From: an uncultured Candidatus Melainabacteria bacterium
GTDB lineage: Bacteria; Cyanobacteriota; Vampirovibrionia; Gastranaerophilales; Gastranaerophilaceae
Assembly (NCBI GenBank): GCA_949902595.1
Contig: CATLDC010000015.1
Coordinates: forward strand, 1-43,683
DNA: 43,683 nt
Direction: 5' to 3'
Shown here: piece by piece, positions 25,143 to 33,617 of the stretch
Position numbering within the stretch: position 1 is the stretch's first letter
Layout: every line of letters starts with the position of its first letter
Position numbers and translations under genes: made by a program
Notes under the pieces: model-generated
Told to the model about the DNA's origin: nothing
What the model saw: only the letters and a program-made list of their open reading frames with translations
Databases searched by the model: none

Positions 25143-26135
25143 CTATTTCCAATAACCGTAAATATTTTTCACAGTCTCGTATTTCATATTCTTAACTTCC
25201 CGCTCCGGCTGCTCAAGCGCCCACTCAAACATGCTGTTAACAGTTTCCTCCAAGTCGGTTCTGTCGTCAAAGCCCAGCAGCTTCTTAGCCTTTGTGTGGT
25301 CTGAATAAGCATATTTTGCTTCATGTCTTGGTTCCAGATGCACAATCTCCGGCTTGAATCCGAAATTTCCTGCGCATTTTTGCACGAGTTCTGCTGTTTC
25401 TCTTAGGGTGAAAGCCTTATCTGCGCCGAGGTTGAAAATCTCACCGTTAAATTCGGTCATGAGTTTTTCAAACGGCTCGTTATAATAAACCATGTCAGAA
25501 AACGCTCGTTTTTGAAGCCCGTCGCCGTACACGGTAAGCGCTTCGCCCTTCATTGTCTGTCTTATCCAGATTCCGATAACATTTCTGTACCTGTCCCAGA
25601 TGTTCTGGTAAATCCCGACAACATTGTGCGGTCTTATAATCGAATAGTTGAGCCCGAACTGGTCGTGTGCGGTCTTCAAATCCATCTCAACCGCGTATTT
25701 TGCAATCCCGTACGGGTCAATCGGTTTTGGTTGCATGTTTTCGTTAAATGGCGGTTCATTATCAGCCCCGTAAACCCCGTTTGAGGATGTGAAAATAAAC
25801 TTTTTAACATCGTAGTTAATGGACGAAGTTATGAGATTGGCTGACGCCACGACATTGTTCATATAATTAAAATTTCTGATAAAAGGCGAGAGTCCTTCTG
25901 CTGCGTAGGCTGCAAAGTGGTAAACATAGTCGAATTTTTGTTCTTTAAATAACTTATCAACCGACTCCAAATCAGTCAGGTTGAGTGTTGAGCAAAAAAC
26001 GCCGTCAGCCAGATTTTCCTCGTACCCGCCCGAGAAATCGTCAATCCCGACTACTTCGTACCCTTTTTCAAGCAGGAATCTTGAAAAATGGCTGCCCAGA
26101 AGCCCTGCTATTCCTGTTATTAAAACCTTTGACAT
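25143..26135 (-). CDS. NAD-dependent sugar-nucleotide epimerase/dehydratase
   Basis: 330 residues, extended SDR family. Rossmann motif VLITGIAGLLGSHFSRFL at the N terminus; SSNGVYG with the catalytic Ser near 117; YGIAK with the Tyr-x-x-x-Lys pair near 144-148; IIRPHNVVGIYQN near 160. Closest in style to UDP-glucose 4-epimerases or UDP-glucuronate epimerases; which sugar it acts on cannot be read. UDP-galactose production would fit glf in the same operon. Located between a GT2 gene and ugd, 1 bp after the GT2 stop. Confidence 0.85.
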   Translation of the reverse strand: MSKVLITGIAGLLGSHFSRFLLEKGYEVVGIDDFSGGYEENLADGVFCSTLNLTDLESVDKLFKEQKFDYVYHFAAYAAEGLSPFIRNFNYMNNVVASANLITSSINYDVKKFIFTSSNGVYGADNEPPFNENMQPKPIDPYGIAKYAVEMDLKTAHDQFGLNYSIIRPHNVVGIYQNIWDRYRNVIGIWIRQTMKGEALTVYGDGLQKRAFSDMVYYNEPFEKLMTEFNGEIFNLGADKAFTLRETAELVQKCAGNFGFKPEIVHLEPRHEAKYAYSDHTKAKKLLGFDDRTDLEETVNSMFEWALEQPEREVKNMKYETVKNIYGYWK

Positions 26136-26136
26136 A

Positions 26137-27138
26137 TTAACCCTTCCGCACCATCCGGAATTTAATCCCGAGTAATGATAGTATTTTAACCTTATCTCCG
26201 TTTATAAACTTGTTTTTCAGCGAGAATATGTTATCTACAATATAACGGATTTTTTGAATTTTTACAAATTTTTGCAACTCATCATAGACCTTTTTATCAA
26301 AATATTTTTGCGAAATTTTGAAGAATTGTCTGTAATCCTTCTCGTCCAAATTATCAAGAAAAGTTTTTCCAATAAACATTTGGTACTCTTTAATATCAAC
26401 AGTATCAAGCAAACTATGTTTTGATAGAATATCTCTTACGCTGTTTACAATCTCAAGGCAATCAAAGTATTTTTTTGCATTGCGATTCACAGTTGATGCA
26501 GGGTTCATTCTGTAGTGGTAAAAGCATTCATCTATATAAAACACTTTATTTGCACATATAAGCGACTCAATGCTCCATGTGTGGTCCTCAGCGCGTTTTA
26601 GAGGTGCAAACTTAATATCATTTTCTACAATCATTGCTCTTTTATAAATCCTGCTCCACACCATAAACACGATATTTACAGGAAGAGATTTTAAAATCTC
26701 TTCCTGCCTCAAACATGTTTGAGGCTCATAACCTTTATCTTTCAAGCAAATTCTGTTTTTGTATCCGCTATGATAAAACTCTTCGTAGTCGCACTGAACA
26801 ACATCAGCGTGGTTGTTTACAGCCTCGTTGTATATCTTTTCGTACATGTCAGTGCTAATCAAATCATCCGGATCCACAAAAGCAACATATTCACCCTTTG
26901 CAAGCTTTAAAGCATTGTTTCTTGCAATCCCCTGTCCGGTGTTTTCCTGGTGCAGAACAACAACACGCTCGTCCGCTCTTGCATACTCATCCAAAATCGC
27001 GCCCGAGCCATCTGTTGAGCCGTCATTCACGCATATAACTTCAATATCGCTTAAAGTCTGGGCTAAGACGCTATCAAGGCATTCTCTCAGGTAGTTTTCT
27101 ACATTGTAAACAGGTATGATTACAGAGACTTTAGGCAA
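26137..27138 (-). CDS. Family 2 glycosyltransferase
   Basis: 333 residues. GT-A fold: VSVIIPVYNVENYLRECLDS, EVICVNDGSTDGSGAIL, and the metal-binding VAFVDPDDLIS (DxD type) near 90; RAEDHTWSIESLI further on matches the catalytic ED region. The C-terminal 100 residues are helical and specific to this protein. Adds a sugar to the surface polysaccharide at the cytoplasmic face. Overlaps the acyltransferase gene upstream by 8 bp. Confidence 0.93.
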   Translation of the reverse strand: MPKVSVIIPVYNVENYLRECLDSVLAQTLSDIEVICVNDGSTDGSGAILDEYARADERVVVLHQENTGQGIARNNALKLAKGEYVAFVDPDDLISTDMYEKIYNEAVNNHADVVQCDYEEFYHSGYKNRICLKDKGYEPQTCLRQEEILKSLPVNIVFMVWSRIYKRAMIVENDIKFAPLKRAEDHTWSIESLICANKVFYIDECFYHYRMNPASTVNRNAKKYFDCLEIVNSVRDILSKHSLLDTVDIKEYQMFIGKTFLDNLDEKDYRQFFKISQKYFDKKVYDELQKFVKIQKIRYIVDNIFSLKNKFINGDKVKILSLLGIKFRMVRKG

Positions 27139-27835
27139 GAACAGCCTCCTTATCTTTCAAAGAAAATTCTTTTTCCCAGTAAACGCCGGATTTCACTTCA
27201 ACAGCAGGAATACCGGCATAAATTGAATTTGAGTTCATAATCGGTTTTGCAACCACAGCTCCGTTTGCAATAATAACATTATCTGCAACGCTCACACCTT
27301 TCAAAATCCTGACATCCTGACAAACCCAAACTCTGTCACCGATTGATACGCTCTTCGGCTTGTTCAGGCATTCATTTGTAGCCAAATCATATATAGGGTG
27401 CTGGTCGGTAGTTCTAACAACTATGTTGTTAGAAAACATGCAATGTTTTCCAATCTTAACTTCACTATTAAACCCGCATATTATTGAAACGCCGGCGCAG
27501 TTAAAATCATCACCAATATTCAGAGACGAATTATCTTCAAGTGCTGCATACAAATTTATTGCTTTCCAGTTATGAGTCTTACCAATATAGGCTTTACAAT
27601 TATCAGCAATCTCAAAAACGCAGTTTCTGAAAATACTGTTTTCTGCAAATATTATCTCGGAGTTTTTTCCATGAAAGTTAACCTTAACACCCTTGGGAGG
27701 TTTGTTTATTTGCTTAAGCAACCCGTTATCTTTTAGAACAAAGATTTTATTCGTTTTCCAGCTAAAATTGAACTTAAGCTTTACCAGCCCTAAATTGAAA
27801 ACCGTATGAGAATCTTGTTTGTATACTAACTTCAT
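27131..27835 (-). CDS. Hexapeptide-repeat acyltransferase
   Basis: 234 residues. Left-handed beta-helix repeats occupy about 60-215 (for example IGDDFNCAGVSIICGFNSEV, IGKHCMFSNNIVVRTTD with the likely catalytic His in TDQHPIYD, and VSIGDRVWVCQDVRILKGVS, then VIIANGAVVAK). WbbJ/maltose-acetyltransferase type; probably O-acetylates a sugar of the glycan. Its ATG overlaps the glf stop (4 bp) and its end overlaps the next GT2 by 8 bp. Confidence 0.88.
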   Translation of the reverse strand: MKLVYKQDSHTVFNLGLVKLKFNFSWKTNKIFVLKDNGLLKQINKPPKGVKVNFHGKNSEIIFAENSIFRNCVFEIADNCKAYIGKTHNWKAINLYAALEDNSSLNIGDDFNCAGVSIICGFNSEVKIGKHCMFSNNIVVRTTDQHPIYDLATNECLNKPKSVSIGDRVWVCQDVRILKGVSVADNVIIANGAVVAKPIMNSNSIYAGIPAVEVKSGVYWEKEFSLKDKEAVLA

Positions 27836-28935
27836 CCAAATATTTCCTCAAACAAATTAATCGCTCTTTCAATTGCAGCGTCCATGTTGTAGTATTTGTA
27901 ATCACCGAGTCTGCCGAGAAAATAAACATTATCAAAAGTTTCAGCCTCTTTCAAATACTTCGCGTAAAGCTCCGCATTCTCCTTGCTCGCAATCGGGTAG
28001 TATCTCTCGTTTTTGCCAAGCTCAAAAAATTCCGAGTACTCTTTTGCAATTACAGTCTTGTCGCTCTTATCCTGCAAGTAGTGTTTGTATTCATGAATAC
28101 GCGTGAAATCGTAATTGTTAGGATAATTTATGCACGCATGTGACTGGTAAAACTCTCTGTCGTATTCTTCAAACTTGAAGTTTACGCTCCTATACGGCAA
28201 CATTCCGTATTTGTAGTTAAAAAACTCGTCAATTGAGCCGGTGAAAAACACCCTGTCAAAACCTTCTACCTCTTCATACTCTGTGTTCAGTTTAACTTTG
28301 ATATTCTTATGGTCGAGCATTCTCTCAACAACTTTTGTGTACCCTTCCCTTGGAATGCCCTGATACTTGTCCTGAAAATACCGGTTGTCCTTGCTCAAAT
28401 AAACCGGTACTCTTGCAGTAACAGCGCCGTCAACTTCTTTGGGAGAAACGCCCCACTGTTTTGTTGTATAGTTCAGAAAAATCTTTTCGTAAACATAGTT
28501 TGCAAGGAATCTCAAATCCTCGTCATCCTGTTTTTGAAACTCCAGAATCGGAACCTTTGTATTGTATTCAAAAGCCTTAAGAAGCTTCTCTTCCATTCTT
28601 TTTGCCATTGTTTCAGGAAAAACCTGATAAAGCGTATTAAAGTTGAACGGAATCTGCGCCTCAATACCGTCTATTATACCCACGACCTCGTGCATATAAG
28701 TATTGAAGTCAGTAAACTTCTTCAAAAAAGCCCAGACCTTCTCGCTGTTTGTGTGAAAAATATGCGACCCGTACTTGTGAATCATTATCCCGTTTTTATC
28801 GCGATAGTCGTAGCTGTTTCCTGCAACATGGTCTTTTTTGTCAATCACGACAACTTCTTCGTTCAGATTTTCTGCAATCAGGTTTGCAATAGCAGCGCCT
28901 GAAAAGCCTGCTCCAACAACTAAATTTTTCTTCAT
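27832..28935 (-). CDS. glf: UDP-galactopyranose mutase
   Basis: 367 residues, normal length. FAD enzyme that converts UDP-galactopyranose to UDP-galactofuranose. FAD fold NLVVGAGFSGAAIANLIAEN; IHKYGSHIFHTNSEKVWAFL; WGVSPKEVDGAVTARVPVYL; RSVNFKFEEYDREF; and YYPIASKENAELYAKY. The C-terminal LGRLGDYKYYNMDAAIERAI is the classical flavin-binding end. Its presence says that the glycan contains galactofuranose. Overlaps its neighbours on both sides by 4 bp (ATGA). Confidence 0.97.
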   Translation of the reverse strand: MKKNLVVGAGFSGAAIANLIAENLNEEVVVIDKKDHVAGNSYDYRDKNGIMIHKYGSHIFHTNSEKVWAFLKKFTDFNTYMHEVVGIIDGIEAQIPFNFNTLYQVFPETMAKRMEEKLLKAFEYNTKVPILEFQKQDDEDLRFLANYVYEKIFLNYTTKQWGVSPKEVDGAVTARVPVYLSKDNRYFQDKYQGIPREGYTKVVERMLDHKNIKVKLNTEYEEVEGFDRVFFTGSIDEFFNYKYGMLPYRSVNFKFEEYDREFYQSHACINYPNNYDFTRIHEYKHYLQDKSDKTVIAKEYSEFFELGKNERYYPIASKENAELYAKYLKEAETFDNVYFLGRLGDYKYYNMDAAIERAINLFEEIFG

Positions 28936-29936
28936 TTCTTTGCTCCGAATAAATTTTTAAACAAACTCTTCTTTTCAACAACCTTCTCAAAAAACCTATC
29001 CGGCTTATTGATAAGCAAAGTAAAATCTTTCTTATTTATTGAGTCAAAAAAGTCCTTCTTAATCTCGCCCTTTGAATCAAACTCCCTGAACGTATCAGAA
29101 AACTTCTGCAAAAATTCATTCTGGAAGCTCCTATCCAGTCTCTGAATATTCCACGCGTAAGCCCTGTACTGGTTTACAAGTTTTTGAGTATTAAAAACCT
29201 CTTTCAATTCAGGCTTGCTCTCCAAAAATCTTGTCAATTCATCGTACTCGTCGCACACGCAGTAAACTTTTCCGGGATTATTAATAGATGAACCCGGATT
29301 ATCCTGTCTGTACCTTAAAAGCGGGGTCTCAAGTAGTTTAATCCTTGGAGAGCTTGCAATGACTTTAAAGTTGAAAGACATATCCTGAAAAGAAGCACCC
29401 GGAGTCTCTAGAAATCTTATCCCGTTTTCTTCAAGGAATTTCTTTCTGTAAACTCCCGCCCACACGCTTGCGTGGCAGGTAAACATTTTCAAGTTGTCTT
29501 TTGGCTCAAACACGTCTTTTTTAGCGCATCTCGCAATCAAGCCGCTTCGTTTGAGTTTGTTTTTCTTAGACCAGTAATTATAAAAGTTGCACTTTACAAC
29601 GTCAAGATTATTCTTTTGAGCTTCGCCCAAAAGCGTCTCATAAATATTGTTTTCCAGTATATCATCAGGCTCAAATATTGCTACAAACTCACCAGACGCT
29701 TCATCAAAACCGTGGTTTACAGAAGCGCCGTAGCCTGAATTAGGTTTATCAATGATTTTGAATCTGTTATCTTTTGCAGCGTACTCTTCAACAATCTTCA
29801 GGGAATCGTCTTTTGAGCCATCGTTTACGCAGATTATTTCCAAGTCTTCAAATGTTTGTCCGACAACACTGTCAAGTGCTTCCCGAAGGTAAGTTTGAGC
29901 GTTATAAATCGGAATAACTACTGACAATTTTGGCAT
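28932..29936 (-). CDS. Family 2 glycosyltransferase, first gene of the polysaccharide operon
   Basis: 334 residues. LSVVIPIYNAQTYLREALDS, EIICVNDGSKDDSLKIVEEY, and VAIFEPDDILENN (E-P-D-D as DxD equivalent). GASFQDMSFNFKVIASSPR includes the catalytic Asp region. Its C-terminal helical part ends in a basic tail. GGAGAG lies before the ATG. First gene of the minus-strand series ending at 22404, all with gaps of 23 bp or less, so probably one operon. Its promoter lies in the divergent region beside a 21-bp palindrome. Confidence 0.93.
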   Translation of the reverse strand: MPKLSVVIPIYNAQTYLREALDSVVGQTFEDLEIICVNDGSKDDSLKIVEEYAAKDNRFKIIDKPNSGYGASVNHGFDEASGEFVAIFEPDDILENNIYETLLGEAQKNNLDVVKCNFYNYWSKKNKLKRSGLIARCAKKDVFEPKDNLKMFTCHASVWAGVYRKKFLEENGIRFLETPGASFQDMSFNFKVIASSPRIKLLETPLLRYRQDNPGSSINNPGKVYCVCDEYDELTRFLESKPELKEVFNTQKLVNQYRAYAWNIQRLDRSFQNEFLQKFSDTFREFDSKGEIKKDFFDSINKKDFTLLINKPDRFFEKVVEKKSLFKNLFGAKK

Positions 29937-29992
29937 ATTAAAAAATTTCTCTCCAGTTATATATTACGACTATATATATTAAATTATAAAGA

Positions 29993-30013
29993 AAGTTAAT
30001 TTGCAATTAACTT
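29993..30013. promoter_or_regulatory. Perfect palindrome between divergent promoters
   Basis: AAGTTAATT, TGC, AATTAACTT. It overlaps the -35 (TTGATT, 30012-30017) of the plus-strand gene at 30046 and the upstream region of the minus-strand operon, whose TATAAT is at 29983-29988. A candidate operator for joint control of both. Confidence 0.5.
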
Positions 30014-30045
30014 GATTTTAAAAATAAATCTATTAAAATAATTGT

Positions 30046-30780
30046 ATGTTAAAAAAGAGCGTTTTAATTTTATTGCTTGCAAGTTTAATTCTGCCCGCCT
30101 TTTCAGAACCGGACAACGGCGGCCATGCCGGCACCCCTCCGGGATTTTACGACGACATTGACCCTAACTCTCTGGACAAGGACGAAGAAACAACCATTTA
30201 CCGTCAGGATGAAGACGGAGCATTTCAGCACTACAACGAGGATGACGAAATCATTGTCCCTCCTGAAAGAACAAAGGCCTCAAAAAATTATTCGCAGATA
30301 TACAACGACCTTGAAGTGCCAAGCTTCTCGTACCTTCATGACATAGACCCTGAACAGTACTACGACATGAAAGACACCTCATGGTCTGTTTACCCGCTAT
30401 TCAGGCTCAATTCGCCGATATATTTCAAAAACATCACAATCGAGCCAGGATATTACCTCTTAACCCCGCGTGAGCACGAGGGAGACTGGTTCATACTATT
30501 CAAGCAAAACGGGGTTGTAAAGCACATCATTCCGGTATACGAGCGGGATTACACGCCGGAAATGTTTTACGACAAACACATTGCAAAGCCCAAGTTAACC
30601 CGTTCGCAGAAAATCCACATGGGATTTCTGGATTTTATCGGGAATTTCAAGAGCACCAAGAGGAAAGCGCCCGTACAAACCTACCTTGAAATCAACGATT
30701 TAGAGAATTACTTTGTGTCCATAATCATCTATTACGGTTCGCACAAGTATTCAACCCTGTTTAGAACAATAAGGCTGTAA
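30046..30780 (+). CDS. Unknown exported protein
   Basis: 244 residues. Signal peptide about 1-20 (KKSVLILLLASLILPAFS). Mature N-terminal part is acidic, Asp/Glu/Pro-rich and probably disordered (to about 75). Then a folded region with aromatic segments (SWSVYPLFRLNSPIYFKNIT, GDWFILFKQNGVVKHIIPVY). A basic stretch near 185-205 and a C-terminal strand pair follow. No family recognised; periplasmic or surface-attached by inference. No ribosome site; a TAAAAT box ends 6 nt before the ATG, suggesting a leaderless mRNA. Divergent from the polysaccharide operon. Confidence 0.65.
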   Translation: MLKKSVLILLLASLILPAFSEPDNGGHAGTPPGFYDDIDPNSLDKDEETTIYRQDEDGAFQHYNEDDEIIVPPERTKASKNYSQIYNDLEVPSFSYLHDIDPEQYYDMKDTSWSVYPLFRLNSPIYFKNITIEPGYYLLTPREHEGDWFILFKQNGVVKHIIPVYERDYTPEMFYDKHIAKPKLTRSQKIHMGFLDFIGNFKSTKRKAPVQTYLEINDLENYFVSIIIYYGSHKYSTLFRTIRL

Positions 30781-30786
30781 GTATAA

Positions 30787-30823
30787 ATTGCTTAGCTGCC
30801 CGGCTTCTTAGCTGCTCAGCTGC
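30787..30823. repeat. Short AGCTGC direct repeats between convergent genes
   Basis: TTAGCTGC occurs twice and AGCTGC a third time within 40 bp, forming the small dyad AGCTGCTCAGCT. It fills the gap between two convergent genes. No T-run; role unclear. Confidence 0.3.
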
Positions 30824-30826
30824 CTC

Positions 30827-32605
30827 CTAAAGATGATGCACCAACTCTGTAGACCTGTTCTTTGAAACAGAGTAACGTGACTTGTAATCTTCGTATTTGC
30901 TTACAAACTGCAAGTCTTCATCCTTGTTTCTGTGGTTGTATTCATGCTTATCAATTGTTGTGTCATGAAGCTGAATAACGCTTGTTGCAATGTTTCCGCA
31001 GTGTGCTGCAATTCTTCTGAAATCATTCAGCAAATCAGAGAACAGGAAGCTGACTTCTGCTGTGCAGCAGCCGTCTTTAAGTCTCTGGATATGACGGTTT
31101 TTAACCTTTCTGATAATCTTCTTGATTACAGCCTCAAGCGGTTCGGCCTCCTGTGCAAGCTGAATATTATCGGTTTTATAAGCCTCAAGAGCCATCATGA
31201 ATATCTCTGACACAGCATGAACAATAACCTTGAGTTCCTCAACAGCGTCCGGAGAAAGCTTTTTCTCGCTTTCCTTAAGTTTTTCTGCAATCTTAAGAAT
31301 ATACGAAGCATGGTCTCCGATTCTTTCATAATCCCCGATAGTCAAAAGAAGCTGCGAAATCCTGTTGTTATCTTCTTCTGAAAGTTCTTTGCCTGAAAGT
31401 TTCAACAGGAAAGCTCCGAGTTTGTCTTCGTAAGTATCAATCTTAATCTCGTTGTTCTTAATCTGGTCTGCTTTCTTATAATGGAAGCTCTTAAGCATCT
31501 TTGTTGAATTAATAAAGTTAAACTCAACAATCTCTGCCATTTTAACAGTCTGTCTTACGCATTCTGCAATCGCAAACGAAGGAGCAAGAAGAAGTCTTTC
31601 ATCAAGCAAGACATTTTTATCCTTGACTTTCTTGTCTCTAACAACAAGCACAGCAGCTCTTTCCAGGAATTTGGTAAACGGGAACAGCACAACTGTTGTC
31701 ACAATATTGAATATTGAGTGCACCATCGCGATTCCAAACGGAGAAATCGATTTTGTGACAAAATCAAATTTAAAAATCGCGTTTCCGAGTTGGAAAGCGC
31801 CCAAGCAGATAATAACCCCGAGTACATTGAAAAGTACGTGGACAGCTGCAACGCGTTTAGCATTTGTGCTTACGCCAATACTTGAAAGCATCGCAGAAAT
31901 ACATGTACCTATGTTTTGACCCATTACAATCGGAACAGCCATACCATAAGTAAGCCCGCCGACCATAGACAGAGCCTGCAAAATACCAATAGAAGCCGCA
32001 GAGCTTTGAATAACAGCAGTTACAACAGTACCGACAATAACACCGAGAATCGGGTTAGTGAATGCGGTCATGACACTTGTAAACGCCGGCATGTCTGCAA
32101 GAGGAGCCATTGCATCTTTCATGACTTCCATGCCAAACATCAAAATTGCAAACCCGATTAACACCGCGCCCACATTTTTTCTCTTGTTGCTCTTAGCAGC
32201 CATTATCATTACAACGCCAATTAGCGCCAATATAGGAGAAAAGGATTCAGGTTTTAATAATCTTACAAAGAAATTAGAACTCTGAATCCCTGATAAACTT
32301 AATATCCAAGCAGTAATTGTAGTACCAACATTGGAGCCCATTATTACTCCGATAGCCTGTGATAATTTCATGATGCCTGAGTTAACCAGACCAACCAGCA
32401 TTACTGTTACTGCTGAAGAAGATTGAACCGCCGCTGTTACCGCTGCCCCAAAAACAAGGCTCTTAAGCGGGTTCGAAGTCATCTTCTTTAATATACGTTC
32501 CAAGCGTCCACCCGCAATCTTCTCCAAACCGGATGACATAATAGTAATCCCATAGAGGAAAAATGCCAGACCTCCGAATAAAGTGAATATCGAAAAAATA
32601 TCCAT
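30827..32605 (-). CDS. Na/Pi cotransporter family protein with PhoU-like tail
   Basis: 592 residues from the ATG at 32605 (AAGGA 5 nt upstream); a TTG at 32638 is the longer alternative. Two inverted repeats of the NptA/NaPi-II type carry the QSSSA signature: AAVTAAVQSSSAVTVMLVGL and VVTAVIQSSAASIGILQALS. About eight to ten membrane segments fill residues 1-320. After about 350 comes a cytoplasmic helical PhoU-like domain (LTIGDYERIGDHASYILKIA; DLLNDFRRIAAHCGNIATSV, both with the E/D-R-I-x-x-H/D-x-x-x-I pattern). Likely phosphate uptake or export; direction is not visible. Confidence 0.9.
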   Translation of the reverse strand: MDIFSIFTLFGGLAFFLYGITIMSSGLEKIAGGRLERILKKMTSNPLKSLVFGAAVTAAVQSSSAVTVMLVGLVNSGIMKLSQAIGVIMGSNVGTTITAWILSLSGIQSSNFFVRLLKPESFSPILALIGVVMIMAAKSNKRKNVGAVLIGFAILMFGMEVMKDAMAPLADMPAFTSVMTAFTNPILGVIVGTVVTAVIQSSAASIGILQALSMVGGLTYGMAVPIVMGQNIGTCISAMLSSIGVSTNAKRVAAVHVLFNVLGVIICLGAFQLGNAIFKFDFVTKSISPFGIAMVHSIFNIVTTVVLFPFTKFLERAAVLVVRDKKVKDKNVLLDERLLLAPSFAIAECVRQTVKMAEIVEFNFINSTKMLKSFHYKKADQIKNNEIKIDTYEDKLGAFLLKLSGKELSEEDNNRISQLLLTIGDYERIGDHASYILKIAEKLKESEKKLSPDAVEELKVIVHAVSEIFMMALEAYKTDNIQLAQEAEPLEAVIKKIIRKVKNRHIQRLKDGCCTAEVSFLFSDLLNDFRRIAAHCGNIATSVIQLHDTTIDKHEYNHRNKDEDLQFVSKYEDYKSRYSVSKNRSTELVHHL

Positions 32606-32747
32606 ACTGTCCTTCCTTCCACTGCCTGAATACTTCAAACAGCCATATACCTTTAGTGTATCAGAAGGATTTTTTTTTGGCGAGTAGCAATAAAAGATTA
32701 TTACGAAATGTTTACAAATTTGAATATTTTAAAATTCAATGTTACAA

Positions 32748-32815
32748 TTCTTAACAAATGGAGTCAAAAAAGGCAATTTTTTAAAAGTTAGATACTTTAT
32801 ATATACATAAGAGAT
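32748..32815 (+). promoter_or_regulatory. Promoter module shared with 19477-19548
   Basis: TTCTTAACA (32748), AAAAAGGCAATTTTTT (32767) and ACTTTATATATACATAAGAG (32794) repeat the blocks before the gene at 19551 with nearly the same spacing. Precedes the 54-codon gene at 32842. Confidence 0.6.
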
Positions 32816-32841
32816 ATTTAACTATAAGAGAGGCATTTAAA

Positions 32842-33006
32842 ATGACAACAGAAAACAAAACAAGATTTACAGTTATTACAAATAAAGAGCTTAATAACAA
32901 AGAAGTTGAAAAGCACCGAAATTATCAGACAAATCCTTTGCAGGAAAAGTTGGTGAAGTTTACAGCAACAAAGAAATTTACAGTTGAAGACTTACTCAAA
33001 TGGTAG
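32842..33006 (+). CDS. Small unknown protein, 54 aa
   Basis: ATG at 32842, TAG at 33004-33006, GAGAGG 7 nt upstream, and the shared promoter module about 30-95 bp before it. The peptide is basic and polar (begins MTTENKTRFTVITNKELNNK, ends KKFTVEDLLKW), without signal peptide or membrane segment. No family recognised. Support comes from ribosome site, promoter module and ordinary codon use rather than from homology. A 104-bp gap with a partial echo of its last codons (GACTTACTCAAA recurs near 33048) separates it from the next gene. Confidence 0.55.
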   Translation: MTTENKTRFTVITNKELNNKEVEKHRNYQTNPLQEKLVKFTATKKFTVEDLLKW

Positions 33007-33110
33007 TGGTAAAGAGGATAGGCTTTAATTAAAACTACAGGCTTATTGACTTACTCAAACACAACACAGAGACTCAAGCGGATAAAAGGAAAAAAAGGAA
33101 ATTGGTTTAA

Positions 33111-33617
33111 ATGTACCAGATTAAAAACAGAATATACCCTGCTTTTGACAAGACCCAGAAAAGCGGGGTATGTAATTATTTAAGGGCGTTAGTGAAGCAG
33201 AATTTGGGCATGTCATCTTCCGAGATTCTGGACAAGTTTGTAGAAGATGAGAGCTACTATCTGGAGCTTAACGCGTCCAGATTCCCATTTCTGGAAGAGT
33301 TCATCGGAGAAAGAGAGTTTCTAAAGGACACTGAGGACTACATAAAAGAATGCATTAAGTATTATGAGTACAAGGAAAAGCAGCGCCCGATTATTGAGGC
33401 GAACAAAGAGTTTGAGCGCAAAAAGCGCAAGTTTTTGCAGGAGGTTAAGATGTCCAAGGAGCCTCCTACAAAAAAACAGCTTTACTATTACGACAGATTG
33501 TGTAAAAAATATTCTATAGAGAAAAAAGATGTAGAAGACTTATCCAAGCTGAATTTAAGGGATGAGATAGAAAGAATACTAAATGAACATTCAGACGATT
33601 ACAAAAACATTGATTGA
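33111..33617 (+). CDS. Unknown charged helical protein upstream of prmC
   Basis: 168 residues, strongly charged and helical, no membrane segment. N-terminal MYQIKNRIYPAF, central Glu/Lys-rich helices (about 60-115), C-terminal PPTKKQLYYYDRLCKKYSIE, which recalls the small 'xPTxKQxxYIxxLCxK' module found at the ends of some helicase and phage proteins; this is a resemblance only. AAGGAAA lies 11 nt before the ATG. Its 3' end overlaps prmC by 35 bp in another frame, so the two are co-transcribed. Confidence 0.65.
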   Translation: MYQIKNRIYPAFDKTQKSGVCNYLRALVKQNLGMSSSEILDKFVEDESYYLELNASRFPFLEEFIGEREFLKDTEDYIKECIKYYEYKEKQRPIIEANKEFERKKRKFLQEVKMSKEPPTKKQLYYYDRLCKKYSIEKKDVEDLSKLNLRDEIERILNEHSDDYKNID

